A DNA stretch of 64,000 nt from Spongilla lacustris (taxonomy: Eukaryota; Porifera; Demospongiae; Spongillida; Spongillidae). Position numbers and translations under genes: made by a program. How positions within the stretch are numbered: position 1 is the first letter of the stretch; each line of letters begins with the position of its first letter. The DNA lies in assembly GCA_949361645.1 (NCBI GenBank), contig OX442425.1:1044000-1107999 (forward strand). Direction: 5' to 3'. Shown here in pieces: positions 46,528 through 57,323 of this stretch. Below the pieces are notes generated by a model that worked only from the letters and a program-made list of their open reading frames with translations, did no database searches and was not told where the DNA came from.

Positions 46528-47507
46528 TATGTTGTATGTGGTGTGTGCATGTGGTGTTGTTGTATGTGGTGTGTAAGTGTGGCATGTGGGTGTGCATGTG
46601 GTGTGGTGTGTGTATGTTACTCAAAAAATGTGGACCTTTCCATGCACATGACCTTACCATACGAGACACCAGGCCTGGACTGGAAACAATATAAGGAGAA
46701 GCAATGTTAGCGACAGCAATCCCCACAGGGTTAGCTAAGGAACGACACAAGAGATTGAATGCAAGTATCAAAACTGTTAGCTCTTGCAAGCTTAAGGCTT
46801 AAGGTGTAGGGGATGAGAAGGGAATGGCAAAGGGTATTTGCACACACACACGCACACATACACACACACACACACATTGCACCGTACCTACTGAAGCGAT
46901 GCTGGTACAAATGGCCCTCTCGTTGGGACCAAACCAGAAGGCAGCCAGCTTGGTGGGTGCAAAGAGAAGGAATGGCTGTGCAAAGGCTGTGATGGTCTGA
47001 CCTATCATGGCCACCATATACCCTGAGCGTTGGTAGTCATGGGAACACAAGACTGGAGTTATGGTACTGATCCATCTGATGACTGATCCAATCAGATTGC
47101 AGGAAGCACCAAAGTACAGCTGTGGGTTGCGTTCATGTAAGATTGTCTAAATGCCTATGGCAAAAACGTACTGATACAGTTAACCCACATGTGTCCAAGA
47201 TGACGATGGCTACCAACCCCATCAATAAAGTGGTTATGAAATAAACGGTAGAGAACCAATCCACGTAATCTTCTGTGACACCATAGAATGTGGCGGTATA
47301 GCTCGGAACAGGAGCGTAACTAAGCCACATCTGTGGGAAAAGTCCTTCAAATACAGCGGACTACGCGTAACGTGATAGGGGTACGTGCGAATGCTATATG
47401 ATCCTCACCATTCCGTTGCTGATATTCAGCAGGCAAAGCGCTGTTAGCATAAGCCATCTTCGTTTGTACAAACGTACGGTCGAGCCTCCATCATTTTTAC
47501 TGTCCAT
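43951..47507 (-). CDS. SLC49-family major facilitator transporter, copy D (diverged)
   Basis: Nine exons: 47507-47409, 47330-47172, 47119-46888, 46734-46658, 46433-46302 (end could be 46296), 45949-45833, 45370-45218, 45158-45001, 44263-43951; about 479 residues. Six internal exons have the same lengths as copies A-C, so gene structure is conserved, but the protein is much more diverged and has a shorter N-terminus (MDSKNDGGSTVRLYKRRW). Family motifs: WLSYAPVPSYTATFYGVT, VEITYPIAEATSSGLL. The exception is the 3' part of exon 3, which is almost identical in DNA to copy B. It lies beyond the retrotransposon from copy C and is probably the older member of the array. Confidence 0.87.
44600..44990. 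repeat. Minisatellite (CATCACACCAGCCTCCCAT family)
   Basis: Nearly 400 bp of short CCTCCCATCACA(C/T)CA units in intron 8 of copy D. Confidence 0.93.
46061..46290. repeat. 23-bp minisatellite (CTTACAGATGCCATTACACC)
   Basis: About ten units in intron 5 of copy D, preceded by CCTAACCCTAACCCTAACA, a short telomere-like stretch. Confidence 0.93.
46434..46526. repeat. (TG)n microsatellite
   Basis: About 90 bp between exons 4 and 5 of copy D, abutting the exon 5 acceptor. Confidence 0.95.
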
Positions 47508-47835
47508 GTCGGTTTTAGTATAGTACTATAGGGGTTTCCCAGATCACGTGAGATGTTCAATTGCTTTTTATTTTATTTTTAAGTCTACATAATATTGTAC
47601 TACATGTAGTCGCTAGCGTATAGCTGACACAACATGAACCATACGGGGGAAATACTTACTAATGCTAGCGCTCGCTTGCATGACAGTCCAAAGCCCCTCC
47701 CATCGGTGGGCCTGTGTAAATAAATAACCCGCAATGAATCAGTGAATACTAGTCTGACGTACCACACCCTCGCCTCCGCAAAGCGCGAGGGTGTGGCTAC
47801 GTCAGCTGCAATGCCACATGCAAATAGGTAAATTA

Positions 47836-48428
47836 TACCCCGTTTACACGACACAATTTTTCCGTGCCAGCACGATACGGTACAGCTCAGTACGGGTTAA
47901 AATTTGACGTGTCAAAACCGTGCCGTACCGTGCCGAGCCAGCACGGTTGCAATAACCGTGCTACCCGACACGGCACAGCTCGATCGGTAGATCGGGATAT
48001 GATAGCAATTGAGCATGCGTAGAACTGGTTTCCATAGTATTAAAATGGCGGATTGGACGAAACAAACGGCTGATAAAGATTTGGGGAGAGGAATCGATAC
48101 AAGTGCAACTGGAAAGCTGTAAAAAAATCAATTGGTGTACAACAAGATAGGTACCGAGGCTATTTATTGTATTGGATGGCCATTGTGTATGTTACGAGAA
48201 AAACGAGAAAATATAATCGCTCTCCTTTTGTGCGTCTGATGCCTCCTTTTCTCGATTGCGCGGAACGTTGTAAACAAGTCATCCATTTTGATTTCTGGCA
48301 GTTCATTACGGAATTGCTTTTTAAAAACCATTCTATACCACATAGCGTATAAACGTTACTCGATAACCGTGCCGTACCGTGCCATGCTGAGCCGTTCCGT
48401 ACCGTGCCATCGTCGTGTAAACGCGGTA
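47836..48428. mobile_element. Harbinger-like non-autonomous element, 593 bp
   Basis: Ends TACCCCGTTTACACGAC and GTCGTGTAAACGCGGTA are inverted. TTA flanks both sides (47833-47835, 48429-48431), fitting the 3-bp TWA duplications of PIF/Harbinger elements. Subterminal CCGTGCCGTACCGTGCC repeats. No transposase; a short ATGGCGGATTGGACG frame inside stops early. Confidence 0.75.
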
Positions 48429-48705
48429 TTAATAGGGTTTGTTGAGGTTAGGCTTGCGTCTTCCGCTTCTTTGGTTACTTCAGTTGATGCGTCCTAGGCC
48501 GTGAAGCAAAAAAATACCGTGATGAAACTGCAACCAAAAATACATGTAGCGTTAATGGGGTGGGGTAAGACCTACATGCCCTCAAGCTGCATAGATGAAC
48601 AAAAGTAATTTATAAAAATATTCTGGACAGAAAATTGGAGCAGGCAAAGAATAATAACTCATGTCACTAGAAAGCTTATCAGTTTTCGGCCATCATCAGA
48701 TCTAA

Positions 48706-48925
48706 GGGGGCGTCTCCAAACTATTTTGGAAAAGATAACGTCATTTTGACGTTTCATTATAACCCCCCCCCCCCCCCCCCCCATAACGTCATTAACGTCA
48801 TTGACTTTCTTTTTTACTATCATGATTACAGTTCATTACAGCTGAAAACGTCACGTATCTGACCCCCCCTCCCCCCTAACGTCAAGATGACGTTATCTTT
48901 TCCAAAATGGTTTGGAGACGCCCCC
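48706..48925. mobile_element. MITE with about 48-bp inverted ends and TAA flanks
   Basis: GGGGGCGTCTCCAAACTATT at the left end is inverted at the right with few differences. TAA on both sides (48703-48705, 48926-48928). C-rich interior with AACGTCATT repeats. Confidence 0.8.
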
Positions 48926-49968
48926 TAAATATAAGGCAGGTGTCGGGTGAAGCCAACTCGTTCCCATATCTGCTTCAGTTGAATGTCTATACCGCTATTA
49001 TTATTAACTAATTTTACAAAATACCGGTACACACACACACACACATCTAAACCTGCAATCCACTTCTACTCAATATAGCTTGTCAGTTGGTCTTCCATTC
49101 AGACCACCAGAGATATCCTGGGTGAGTCCTGCAGGCAAAAAATGTGTTAGATGTGAAGCTGGAAGTGGGCTGAACCATGACAACAGTCACACTAGACTGG
49201 CTGATCAACATCTAAAAAAGTCAGAAAGACTCTAAAATGGTGTGAAGAACTTGGATGGACCTGTGTGTCCTTAGCAGCTGGAGCCTATGGTGCATGGGAC
49301 AAGGCCCACAGGCTCACATTAAAACCATGTCCAGGGGTATGGTTGTCTGAATATGACATTCATGTAATCCTCGCCATTTGAATAATATTGAATAATAATG
49401 CAGCAGTATAAATAATGCACACTATTGCAGTTAAACTTTAGGCCTATATAAATTATTAATCTTATTAGTTTCCATTACACTACAGCACGGCAATGCTGCC
49501 TCTGTATTGGGCACCACAAGTAGCGTGTAGTGTATATAGTGTATGTATCCCTGTGTATCCAGTACCTGTGTTCTTTTTGTAATATGTATATATGATAAAA
49601 TAAAAGTTTATTATTCATTATTATTATGCATGCTATTCAATAATTAATTCAAATGGTTAACTGCACACAGATACAGCCTACTACCTACACTGCAAAAGTT
49701 AAACATAGTTATATTCATCCTGCTACAAATTGCAGAGAGCCTGTGCATACTATTGTTATTAATAATAATAAGTAGTGTCAAATGGAGGTAGGAAGTGGTT
49801 TGGGGAGTGATGAATGTACACACTCGACCAGTCGATGTTCTAGTGCCAAACTGGGATATCTGATCTGGGGAAAGCTGCGTGTAATATTGTTTTGTCTTCT
49901 CTGTTGTAGGCAAGGTTCCAGAACTTAACACACTCTATTCTGAAACTGTTCCCCTTCCCATGGTTCAG

Positions 49969-50718
49969 CTGAATTGGAGAGTGCCAGCAAGGAGTTGGAC
50001 AGGAGTGCCAATGACCTTAGAACTAGAAAGAAGATAGGCTCTGAAGTGATTGGTTAGTTCTGTAACTTATCGGAGTTGAAACGTTTTAAAAATTACCATT
50101 GTTGTAACAATTAATTGTATTCATTTTAACGTGAACCTACAATCACTGCTGTTCAATTTGTTTCTGCTATAAAAATATGTGCGTTGTAAGATAGTACTCG
50201 GGTGGTCCGGAAAGCTAGGGTTATCTCAATACTGAAACTTTAATCTCCCTGCTTACCATTCGACCATCTTTTTTGCTTTGTTTTGTTTGGTATGTCTTTG
50301 CCCGCTACTAATGGTGGACAAGGATTGTGTGTGTATGTGCATGCTTTTTCCCCCCCCCCTTTTACTCACGTGTGTATTTATGTCTTGTTGCTAAGGAAAT
50401 TATGAAGAGCTTAAGTTGCAGTATGAGAGCCATTGGGAAAGCCTTGATCAAGACACTGAAAGAATGAAGGATGTGAGTGTGTTGGGAGGGTTGGGAGAAT
50501 GAGGTGGGTGGGGGGAGTGCCGTGAAGAGATGGGATGTGAAGCTCTGTTGTGTATGTCCATTTCATCTGTCAGACTAACACCTAGATACTCATTACACAT
50601 CATTTTGTCCTTCCCACTTGAGACGTCACGGCAACAGGGTCAGAGGGAGGAGCAGCAGGTGAAGTCTGAACTGAATGCTTGCCTCCAAGAGCAAGGGCGA
50701 CTTGAGAGTGAAGAGAAG
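49969..50718 (+). CDS. Three coiled-coil exons of an unidentified gene (possibly a fragment)
   Basis: Exons 49969-50052, 50396-50472 and 50638-50718 have acceptors, donors and phases that join without a stop. They encode ELESASKELDRSANDLRTRK, then NYEELKLQYESHWESLDQ, then QREEQQVKSELNACLQEQ, a charged heptad-like pattern of a long coiled coil. No start or terminal exon was found nearby; upstream are MITEs and downstream a minisatellite and a retroelement remnant, so this may be an internal piece of a larger gene or a broken duplicate. Family not recognised. Confidence 0.45.
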
Positions 50719-50835
50719 GTATTGATTAGATGAGCTGCAGAAGGAGGGGTGTGTTAATGTTAGTACTATTCACTGCAGGTCACTGTGTATATTTGTACTG
50801 TTCTAGCACTACAGGTCACTGTGTATCCCTGTACC

Positions 50836-51090
50836 ACTGTGTATGAGATGAGTGAAGGGGTGGTGATGGGATGAGTGAAGGGGTGGTGATGGGATGAGTG
50901 AAGGGGGTGGTGATGAGATGAGTGAAGGGGTGGTGATTAGATGAATGAAGGGGTGGTGATTAGATGAGTCAGTGAAGGGGTAGTGTTGGAACATTATGGA
51001 AGTGAAGGGGAGGTGATGAGATGGAGTTAAGGGGTGGTGATGGGATGAGTGAAGGGGTGGTGATGAGAGAGTGAAGGGGTGATGGGAGTG
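50836..51090. repeat. Minisatellite (GATGAGTGAAGGGGTGGTGA)
   Basis: About a dozen imperfect 21-bp-type units immediately after the coiled-coil exons. Confidence 0.92.
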
Positions 51091-51239
51091 ATGGATAGGA
51101 CCAGTACATATGTACTTGTGTGATTATTGTATCATACTTTGAAATCAAACTAGTTCTTGGAAAAGTTCCTGATTTGATGAGTCCCTATGCAATAGATTAG
51201 GTAACCATTTTTAACTCTCCAAAATCTAATAGAGGCCCT

Positions 51240-51650
51240 TTGTTCTCAAATGCCGCTGAGAACCACTTGACCCTTGTGTTGCCAGCTTTTGATCTCACCG
51301 ATGCATCTATACTTAATCAAAGCATCCTCAATGAAGCGTGTGCAACTGTGGGATCATCTGCTTGGGTTTCTGAACAGAGGAAGCATGCCTCCAATGATGT
51401 GAAGTGCTCAGAGCTAGGCTGGTCATGCATACCATTGGCTGTTGAGACCTATGGCTGTTGGGGAGCTGAGGCTAGCTTACATCTTTCTCGCCTTGTCTTT
51501 CGCCTAGCTGTTAGACTAAACTGCTCCAAATCTCATGCCACCTCAACACTCTATGGTCAGCTCAACTTGGTTCTTATCAGAGCAAACACTATGGCAGCAC
51601 TGCTATCCCGAGCATATGGCATCAGCTCTGACATCCCAACTGAAGTATAG
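51240..51650 (+). pseudogene. C-terminal remnant of a non-LTR retrotransposon reverse transcriptase
   Basis: 136-codon frame ending at a stop. The block KCSELGWSCIPLAVETYGCWGAEA, read in parts as CSELGWSCIPLAVETYG and then a helix-rich tail ending NLVLIRANTMAALLSRA, resembles the segment after the polymerase domain in LINE-like elements (FTPLVF...GG...L...R..., then a final RA motif). No polymerase core precedes it, so it is a fragment. Assignment is from remembered family pattern only. Confidence 0.4.
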
Positions 51651-53631
51651 GATGACATTCAGCAGGTCAGACATGGTTCTTGTTTATTATTATTGCACTA
51701 CTGATAAAATAAATTAATAAAAATAATACAAATATTTATGTGCTATAATTGTATAATAATCACACCTAAAATTAATAATGAAACACAATATTACAAAGTA
51801 CCTAAACCTAAGCTGGTAAGGTTCCAAAGCATAAGTCTGAGGCAGACTTCTTGCCACTCTAGCTGTGGACCAAATCAGCACCAGGCTAAGTCTGCTGTAA
51901 AGGTCAGCTGTGACCTAGCTACTTTTTGGAAGAGAAGCACATTGAATATGCAAGCTTAATAAAGTCATCAAAGGCTGAAGATGTTAGGTACAAACTCATC
52001 AGAATAACTCCAGCATTGGCATGGCTAGGTGTGTGGCCAGTAGAGCGAAGGTTTGATTTGCCTCCTCGGTCAGCACATTGCGGGTCATTGGCTGCATGCA
52101 TTCTTCTCTCTGCGGCATCCACCCTCATCAGTACTTGCCTCAGCCATGCAAAATAGCAGGGGTAAGTGGAGATGTGAAAGTGATGGCAAAGGCAGCCGGG
52201 CTTGCCTTGTGTCCAGTCCCTCACTAGCACATCAGCTGTGCGAGTGTGATCCAGTCCTGGAGTGAGGACACTTCCCAGCCTCTAACCTTGTGCTTGGCAA
52301 AAGCTCAGGAAGACTATTGTGCAAATCACAACATTACCACCGTGCCAGCAGGTAGCTGTGTGATGGCCCAGAGGGTCAAGTGCCACATCAGGGCAAAGAG
52401 CACACGAAGAGCCCCTGGAGGAGGTGTCCAAGCCCAACCACCACTTCAGTGCAGTAATCTACCACCTGCTGTAATACACGGTTACTACGCAACCTATTTA
52501 ATAGCCCGCGCACGCAATGTACATGTACTACTTCCGGTCTGTACGGCACCGGTCCATTACCATTGGTCATTTGTGTGGGAGTGGTCGTTTCTATTGGTTG
52601 CGTTGCTAGTTGTGTTCAAACCCACAATTGTAGAGGCTATAGGCGGAGTTTATAAATAGGTGGTTACGCGGACGTACGTACGGACGTACGGACGTTGGAA
52701 ATTATAGTATTAGATTATTAAAGCTTCAGCCACCCAACACACATAGGTCTTTACAGCCACTCCCACCCAGGGTCACCCTTGGCAAGGCTGCATCACACTT
52801 GTAAAAGTTAAGCAATGAAGTGATGGAGTGATGGTAATGTCTATTGCAGCTGGCTTGCATGTCAAGAGATTTATTATTATTATTAAAAAGGAACTGTGCA
52901 TGCAGTTATTTGTGTATCATGTGTCTGTGTGCTGTGTATCTCTGTATTGTTAAGTCATGTAATAATATTCTATTGTATTTAAATGATATTCCATAATGAT
53001 ATATGTAGTAACATTTTACTATACTAACTATTGTACATATTGTGAATATCTCAAATAACACTTAATGGCTATTAAATTTTTTTAAAAAGGGCCTTAGGAC
53101 ATTGTTGCTGTATTAGCTGATTACTTTTCTCTGCAGCCCATAGTCTCTTCTATTGTTCGTATACAATTTCAGTACATCAACCACGTGCATGTATGTCTGA
53201 TCACATGAAATGAGTAATCACGTTACATTGTATGTCTATCAGGCACATCCACAAACATGAAAAATTCATAACTATTTGCTTCACTCAATCCAGTAGTAAC
53301 CGGCTTTTCTAGGGGTTGTACACAAATGATTGATATCAAAAATGCTGGATTGACTTGATGCCATGAACTGAAGTTGAGCACACTTCATTAAACTTACAAT
53401 GAGATGCACCTCCTAATCCTGCACCTTGCAGGAAAAGAACAATCTCGTCCCCCCCCCAATTTGATGTATTTAGGTCATTTAAAAACATTATATTATGTGG
53501 TGTATTCAGTTAGTTAAATAAATCATGTGTCCCATTTTTTTGAACTCTATATGGTTACATACTTTGCCATTGACCCATGTATTTGAAAATCACACGTGCA
53601 AAATGCAGAGCCAGTACACTCTACACAACAG
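51651..53631. other. Gene-free stretch before wolframin
   Basis: Two unremarkable ORFs (51919-52230 minus, 52246-52659 plus) have no recognisable domain. A small GGACGTACG repeat lies at 52670-52695. Otherwise AT-rich. Confidence 0.5.
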
Positions 53632-56600
53632 CTACCTGGCTGAATGATATCCAAGGATAGTCTCTACCACAAACAGAAATGTACCCTTTGCAGCTGACCA
53701 GATATTTGACAACAAAGAATATGCATCAAATTCTTCCTTTTTCTTCTCCACATGGAGCACACCATTCCATTGCAGCGACAACAGTTTTAGTCTCAAATTA
53801 TCGGCACCCATGCCAGCAACGAATGTTGCATTAAAATGTAGCGACATGTTGTGAGTTAGATTACGCACAATGTCAAGAAACCTGTCTGATGCAACCAGCA
53901 CTGCTGAAACAAACTTCGTCCCGTTTCGCACAAGTGGTAACTTAATTTCAATTTCAAACTCATACAGGTTATAGCGACCCAAATGACAGCCAGTACTGAC
54001 ACATGTGGTCATGTCCTTTCGGTTTCCACATATGGGCTCTGTATCACCTAAAAAACATGTAACAGCGTCTTTAAGAGCCAGGGGAAGCGAGGTCAAGCTT
54101 TCTGCCTTAGGATTTGTCACCTGTGAAATCTTTACTGAGCTTATAAGTCCATTAGCAGAAAGGACGCGTCCCTGAAGATGAAGACAATCTAACTGTGTCT
54201 GAACCATGTTACTGCCATTCCAGTTTGTACAATACTGAGCGTAAGTGTCCAGTGACACTGAAGGAACTGTTGCTACAGAATACGCCTTGCTGTACCCAGA
54301 TGCAACAATGTACGTACCAGGAAGAGGAAGGATGACCATGATGAGAATAACGTACTCAAAAGGTATGCGTAACCACTTAGCCTCCCTGATGCGATCAAAG
54401 TACCTATAGCCTGCAAGGGAGGCCACTATACTGATCGACAGAAGGACAACGGCACCAAAAAACTGCACTGATATCCCATAAACAACAAGGAGTACCAGTG
54501 GTGAGACAAGCAGCAGAAGAGGGAGAAACGGAACTACAGCACAGACCAGACTCAGTCCGGCTGCAGCATGCAACAAGTATATTGGCGAGGAGAGCGAGAA
54601 GAACTTCTTGGTCACCAACATGAATGCTAAGAACAGGAGATATGGGCCAAGTCCCTCATACAAATTGTACCATCGCCTTGTGAACAGGCAGTGTAAAATT
54701 ACCATTGCTTGAAGGGGTACTTGTACCAAGCTGACCAGGTTGATATCCAACAAAAAGCCTGGAAACATTGCCATAGACAAGATCTCGCTCAAACTCACAG
54801 AAAAGATGCTTGGCATATAACTTCCCAATAGATGGGTAAACACCAAAACCCAACTTACGGTTCGGCTTAACATGGCAACAAGAATCAGAGATGACGTCCA
54901 ACACTCAAAGTGTAGGAACACAATCATTGCAAAAAAGCCGGCCACTACACCAAGGGATTCCAGCATGAAGGGAACCTTGTGTGCCAAGGGAACAGTAAAA
55001 ATGGTGATGACAGCAGAGACCATAACGGTGATGTAGGGACCCAATGACCTTTGTATCAACTTAGTTTCAGGGATTTGGGTGTTAATTTTACTGTCGGGCT
55101 CACTGAAATACTGAAAAATCGATGAATACTTGCGAAACGTTGAAAATTTCTGAGAGTTATTAATGGTTTGTAGAGTTGAAATACACATTGCAATAAATGC
55201 AATGGTCAACACCACAGAGCTGGCTGTTGCAAACACAAAGTTGACATTCAGCATTGGTAGAATGTAAGCCAAAAGAAGCAGATACAATTGTTTCATTGGT
55301 AGATAGTACCATATCCATTTGACACCATTTCTCTCTATAGACTTCAAAATGGAGTGTTTTGCATAGTAAGCTGTCTGCCGAGGATAATCATACACCTAGA
55401 TGCAAAGACACAAATTAATCATCATACATGTAATGATAAAGCTGCAGCTAATTGTATACAATACATGGCACAGAAAAGATATGCACAAGACAGAGGTTTT
55501 ATATCAGGAACTGTGGTAGCAGTACCTAGACAGGGTTGCTGTTGTTGGCATAGTTTCCCTGTGGGATGACCCTACAGCTTTCTACATATTAATGCAACTA
55601 GAGAAGGCCGGGGTATACATAAAAAAAAACTAGTCTTCAAAAAAGTAAGTAGGTTGTAAGGGTTGGCTGGTGCGAAAAGCAAGGTCACTATGGCGCCATT
55701 GGGTGGAACAGGAATTATATATTTAAATAAACAGTGATAGCATCGGCTTCGCATGTTCCATCAGAGATGGCACTTTGCTTCCTTGCTTTTTACATCAGCC
55801 AGTTTTACACTGAAACTTACTTTTAACTTTCTCTGAAATAAAGTTAAATAGCTTGATATTTATAAATTTAACAACCTGCAATTTTGATATCCAAATGGCC
55901 CAATTTTTATAAATTTGGAATCCAAAATACTTTGAAGTTGAAGGGTATTGTCAATCTATATAAATTCATATTAATTTATTCACACCACTATCCCTCACCT
56001 CCACCTTATAACCAGGTACCTTAAGTACATCTAAGGTTTTATGTATACTTGTTTCAGTGTGTCCACATGTGGTATACAGTAAAAACATCCTTTATTTTAA
56101 TTGTGACTGCACCATACGATTGCATAAATTTATGGGACCACAGCAAAGATGGCCGGGTGAGCCAATGTGCAATGTGTTTGACAGTACACAAAAGACAACA
56201 GGTAATATTGTATAGACATGATTTGACCCTTGTACCAAACCCATTCAGTTGTATCCCTTGCACCAAACCCATTCAGTTGTACAGTGCAGTCCCTTGCACC
56301 AAACCCATTCAGTTGTACAGTGCAGCTGGTCCCTTGCACCAAACCCATTCAGTTGTACAGCGCAGTGCACGCTTGATACATACATACCCTTTTAACAAAA
56401 TTGGCTTTTTTGAAGTCTTCAAGCTTATCTGGAGTTAGTGATGGGAACTCTGGAGACAGATACTTCCCCTTTGCGTACTTTAGTGCCGCTTGCACAAATA
56501 TTTCTTCTGGTATCTGAAATGATAGAACAATATTGTAATTTCCAAACGCTAAGCTTATTTCAAAATAATAGGGTACCTCATCTGCGTCAGCTAAAACAAG

Positions 56601-57110
56601 TGAAGCGTTTAGTAAGGTAGTTACAGACGACTTGAGCTGTGATGATGCCTTCCTGAAGTCGGCATAGGTTGGTGCATCTGGCCGATCGCCGAAAAGCCGC
56701 CCAATGCTTTCCTCTATCTTGCTCTTCGCGATAGGCTTTCCACCGTCAGATATCTGCAGGAACATACGCCTTGCAATGCGTCGAACCTGTTTTTCGCTCT
56801 CGCTAGCCTTCGCAAACCATCTTAAAAGGTCCAGTGTGTTACTTGGAAGCGTATTCGACACTGGGAGTGATTCAAGAAAGGTTCGAATCCATACCACCGC
56901 TTCATCACAGCCACTTTCTGCTGCGAGGAGGAAACAGTTTGCGCATTCTTGAAGCTTGCTTCTGTCTTGAAAACCGCTTAACTCTAGTTCTTGATATAAT
57001 ACTAATCCTTTCTCGACCAGAGGATCCCCTTGATGTATCGCTGTATTTTGATCACCAGCTGACACATTTTCAGGAATCAATCTTCTACGTAGGCCTACCC
57101 GTACATCCAT
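53632..57110 (-). CDS. WFS1: Wolframin (ER multi-span membrane protein)
   Basis: Three exons: 57110-56577, 56513-56388 and 55395-53632, all phase 0; 807 residues against about 890 in human wolframin. The N-terminal 220 residues are soluble and helical (LRWFAKASESEKQVRRIARR), as in the Sel1-like region of wolframin. The large last exon begins with a transmembrane bundle (from about residue 250, YLPMKQLYLLLLAYILPMLN) of about nine spans. It ends with a lumenal Cys-containing domain resembling the human OB-like region (LHLQGRVLSANGLISSVKIS, RYNLYEFEIEIKLP) and a final hydrophobic segment. Wolframin sits in the ER membrane and supports calcium balance and the unfolded-protein response. It is head-to-head with the PP2A B-subunit gene. 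Confidence 0.88.
56222..56362. repeat. Short tandem repeat (CCTTGCACCAAACCCATTCA)
   Basis: Four units of about 30-37 bp in wolframin intron 2, ending 26 bp before exon 2. Confidence 0.9.
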
Positions 57111-57323
57111 ACCTAATTTTTGATTTCCTGAGCCCCTTAATCACCTGATCCGCACGTGAACATTAAGCCAAATATGGCGGACAAGTGAAGAACCGAGACA
57201 CCTTTTTTGCAACTGATTTGCTGCGATACTAAATAGTGTGACCTTCAATGGTTTCGAGTTGAATATAATCGAAGTGATTTGACTGCGTTCTTACGTTTGG
57301 TGAAATTGCCGACTGATGCAAAG
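57111..57323. promoter_or_regulatory. Bidirectional promoter region, wolframin / PP2A B subunit
   Basis: Only 213 bp separates the two start codons, which point away from each other. No TATA box seen on either side. Confidence 0.65.

Noticed and set aside
51919..52659. Two ORFs of 103 and 137 codons as genes
   Set aside because: No domain, splice context or family resemblance; codon pattern looks random.
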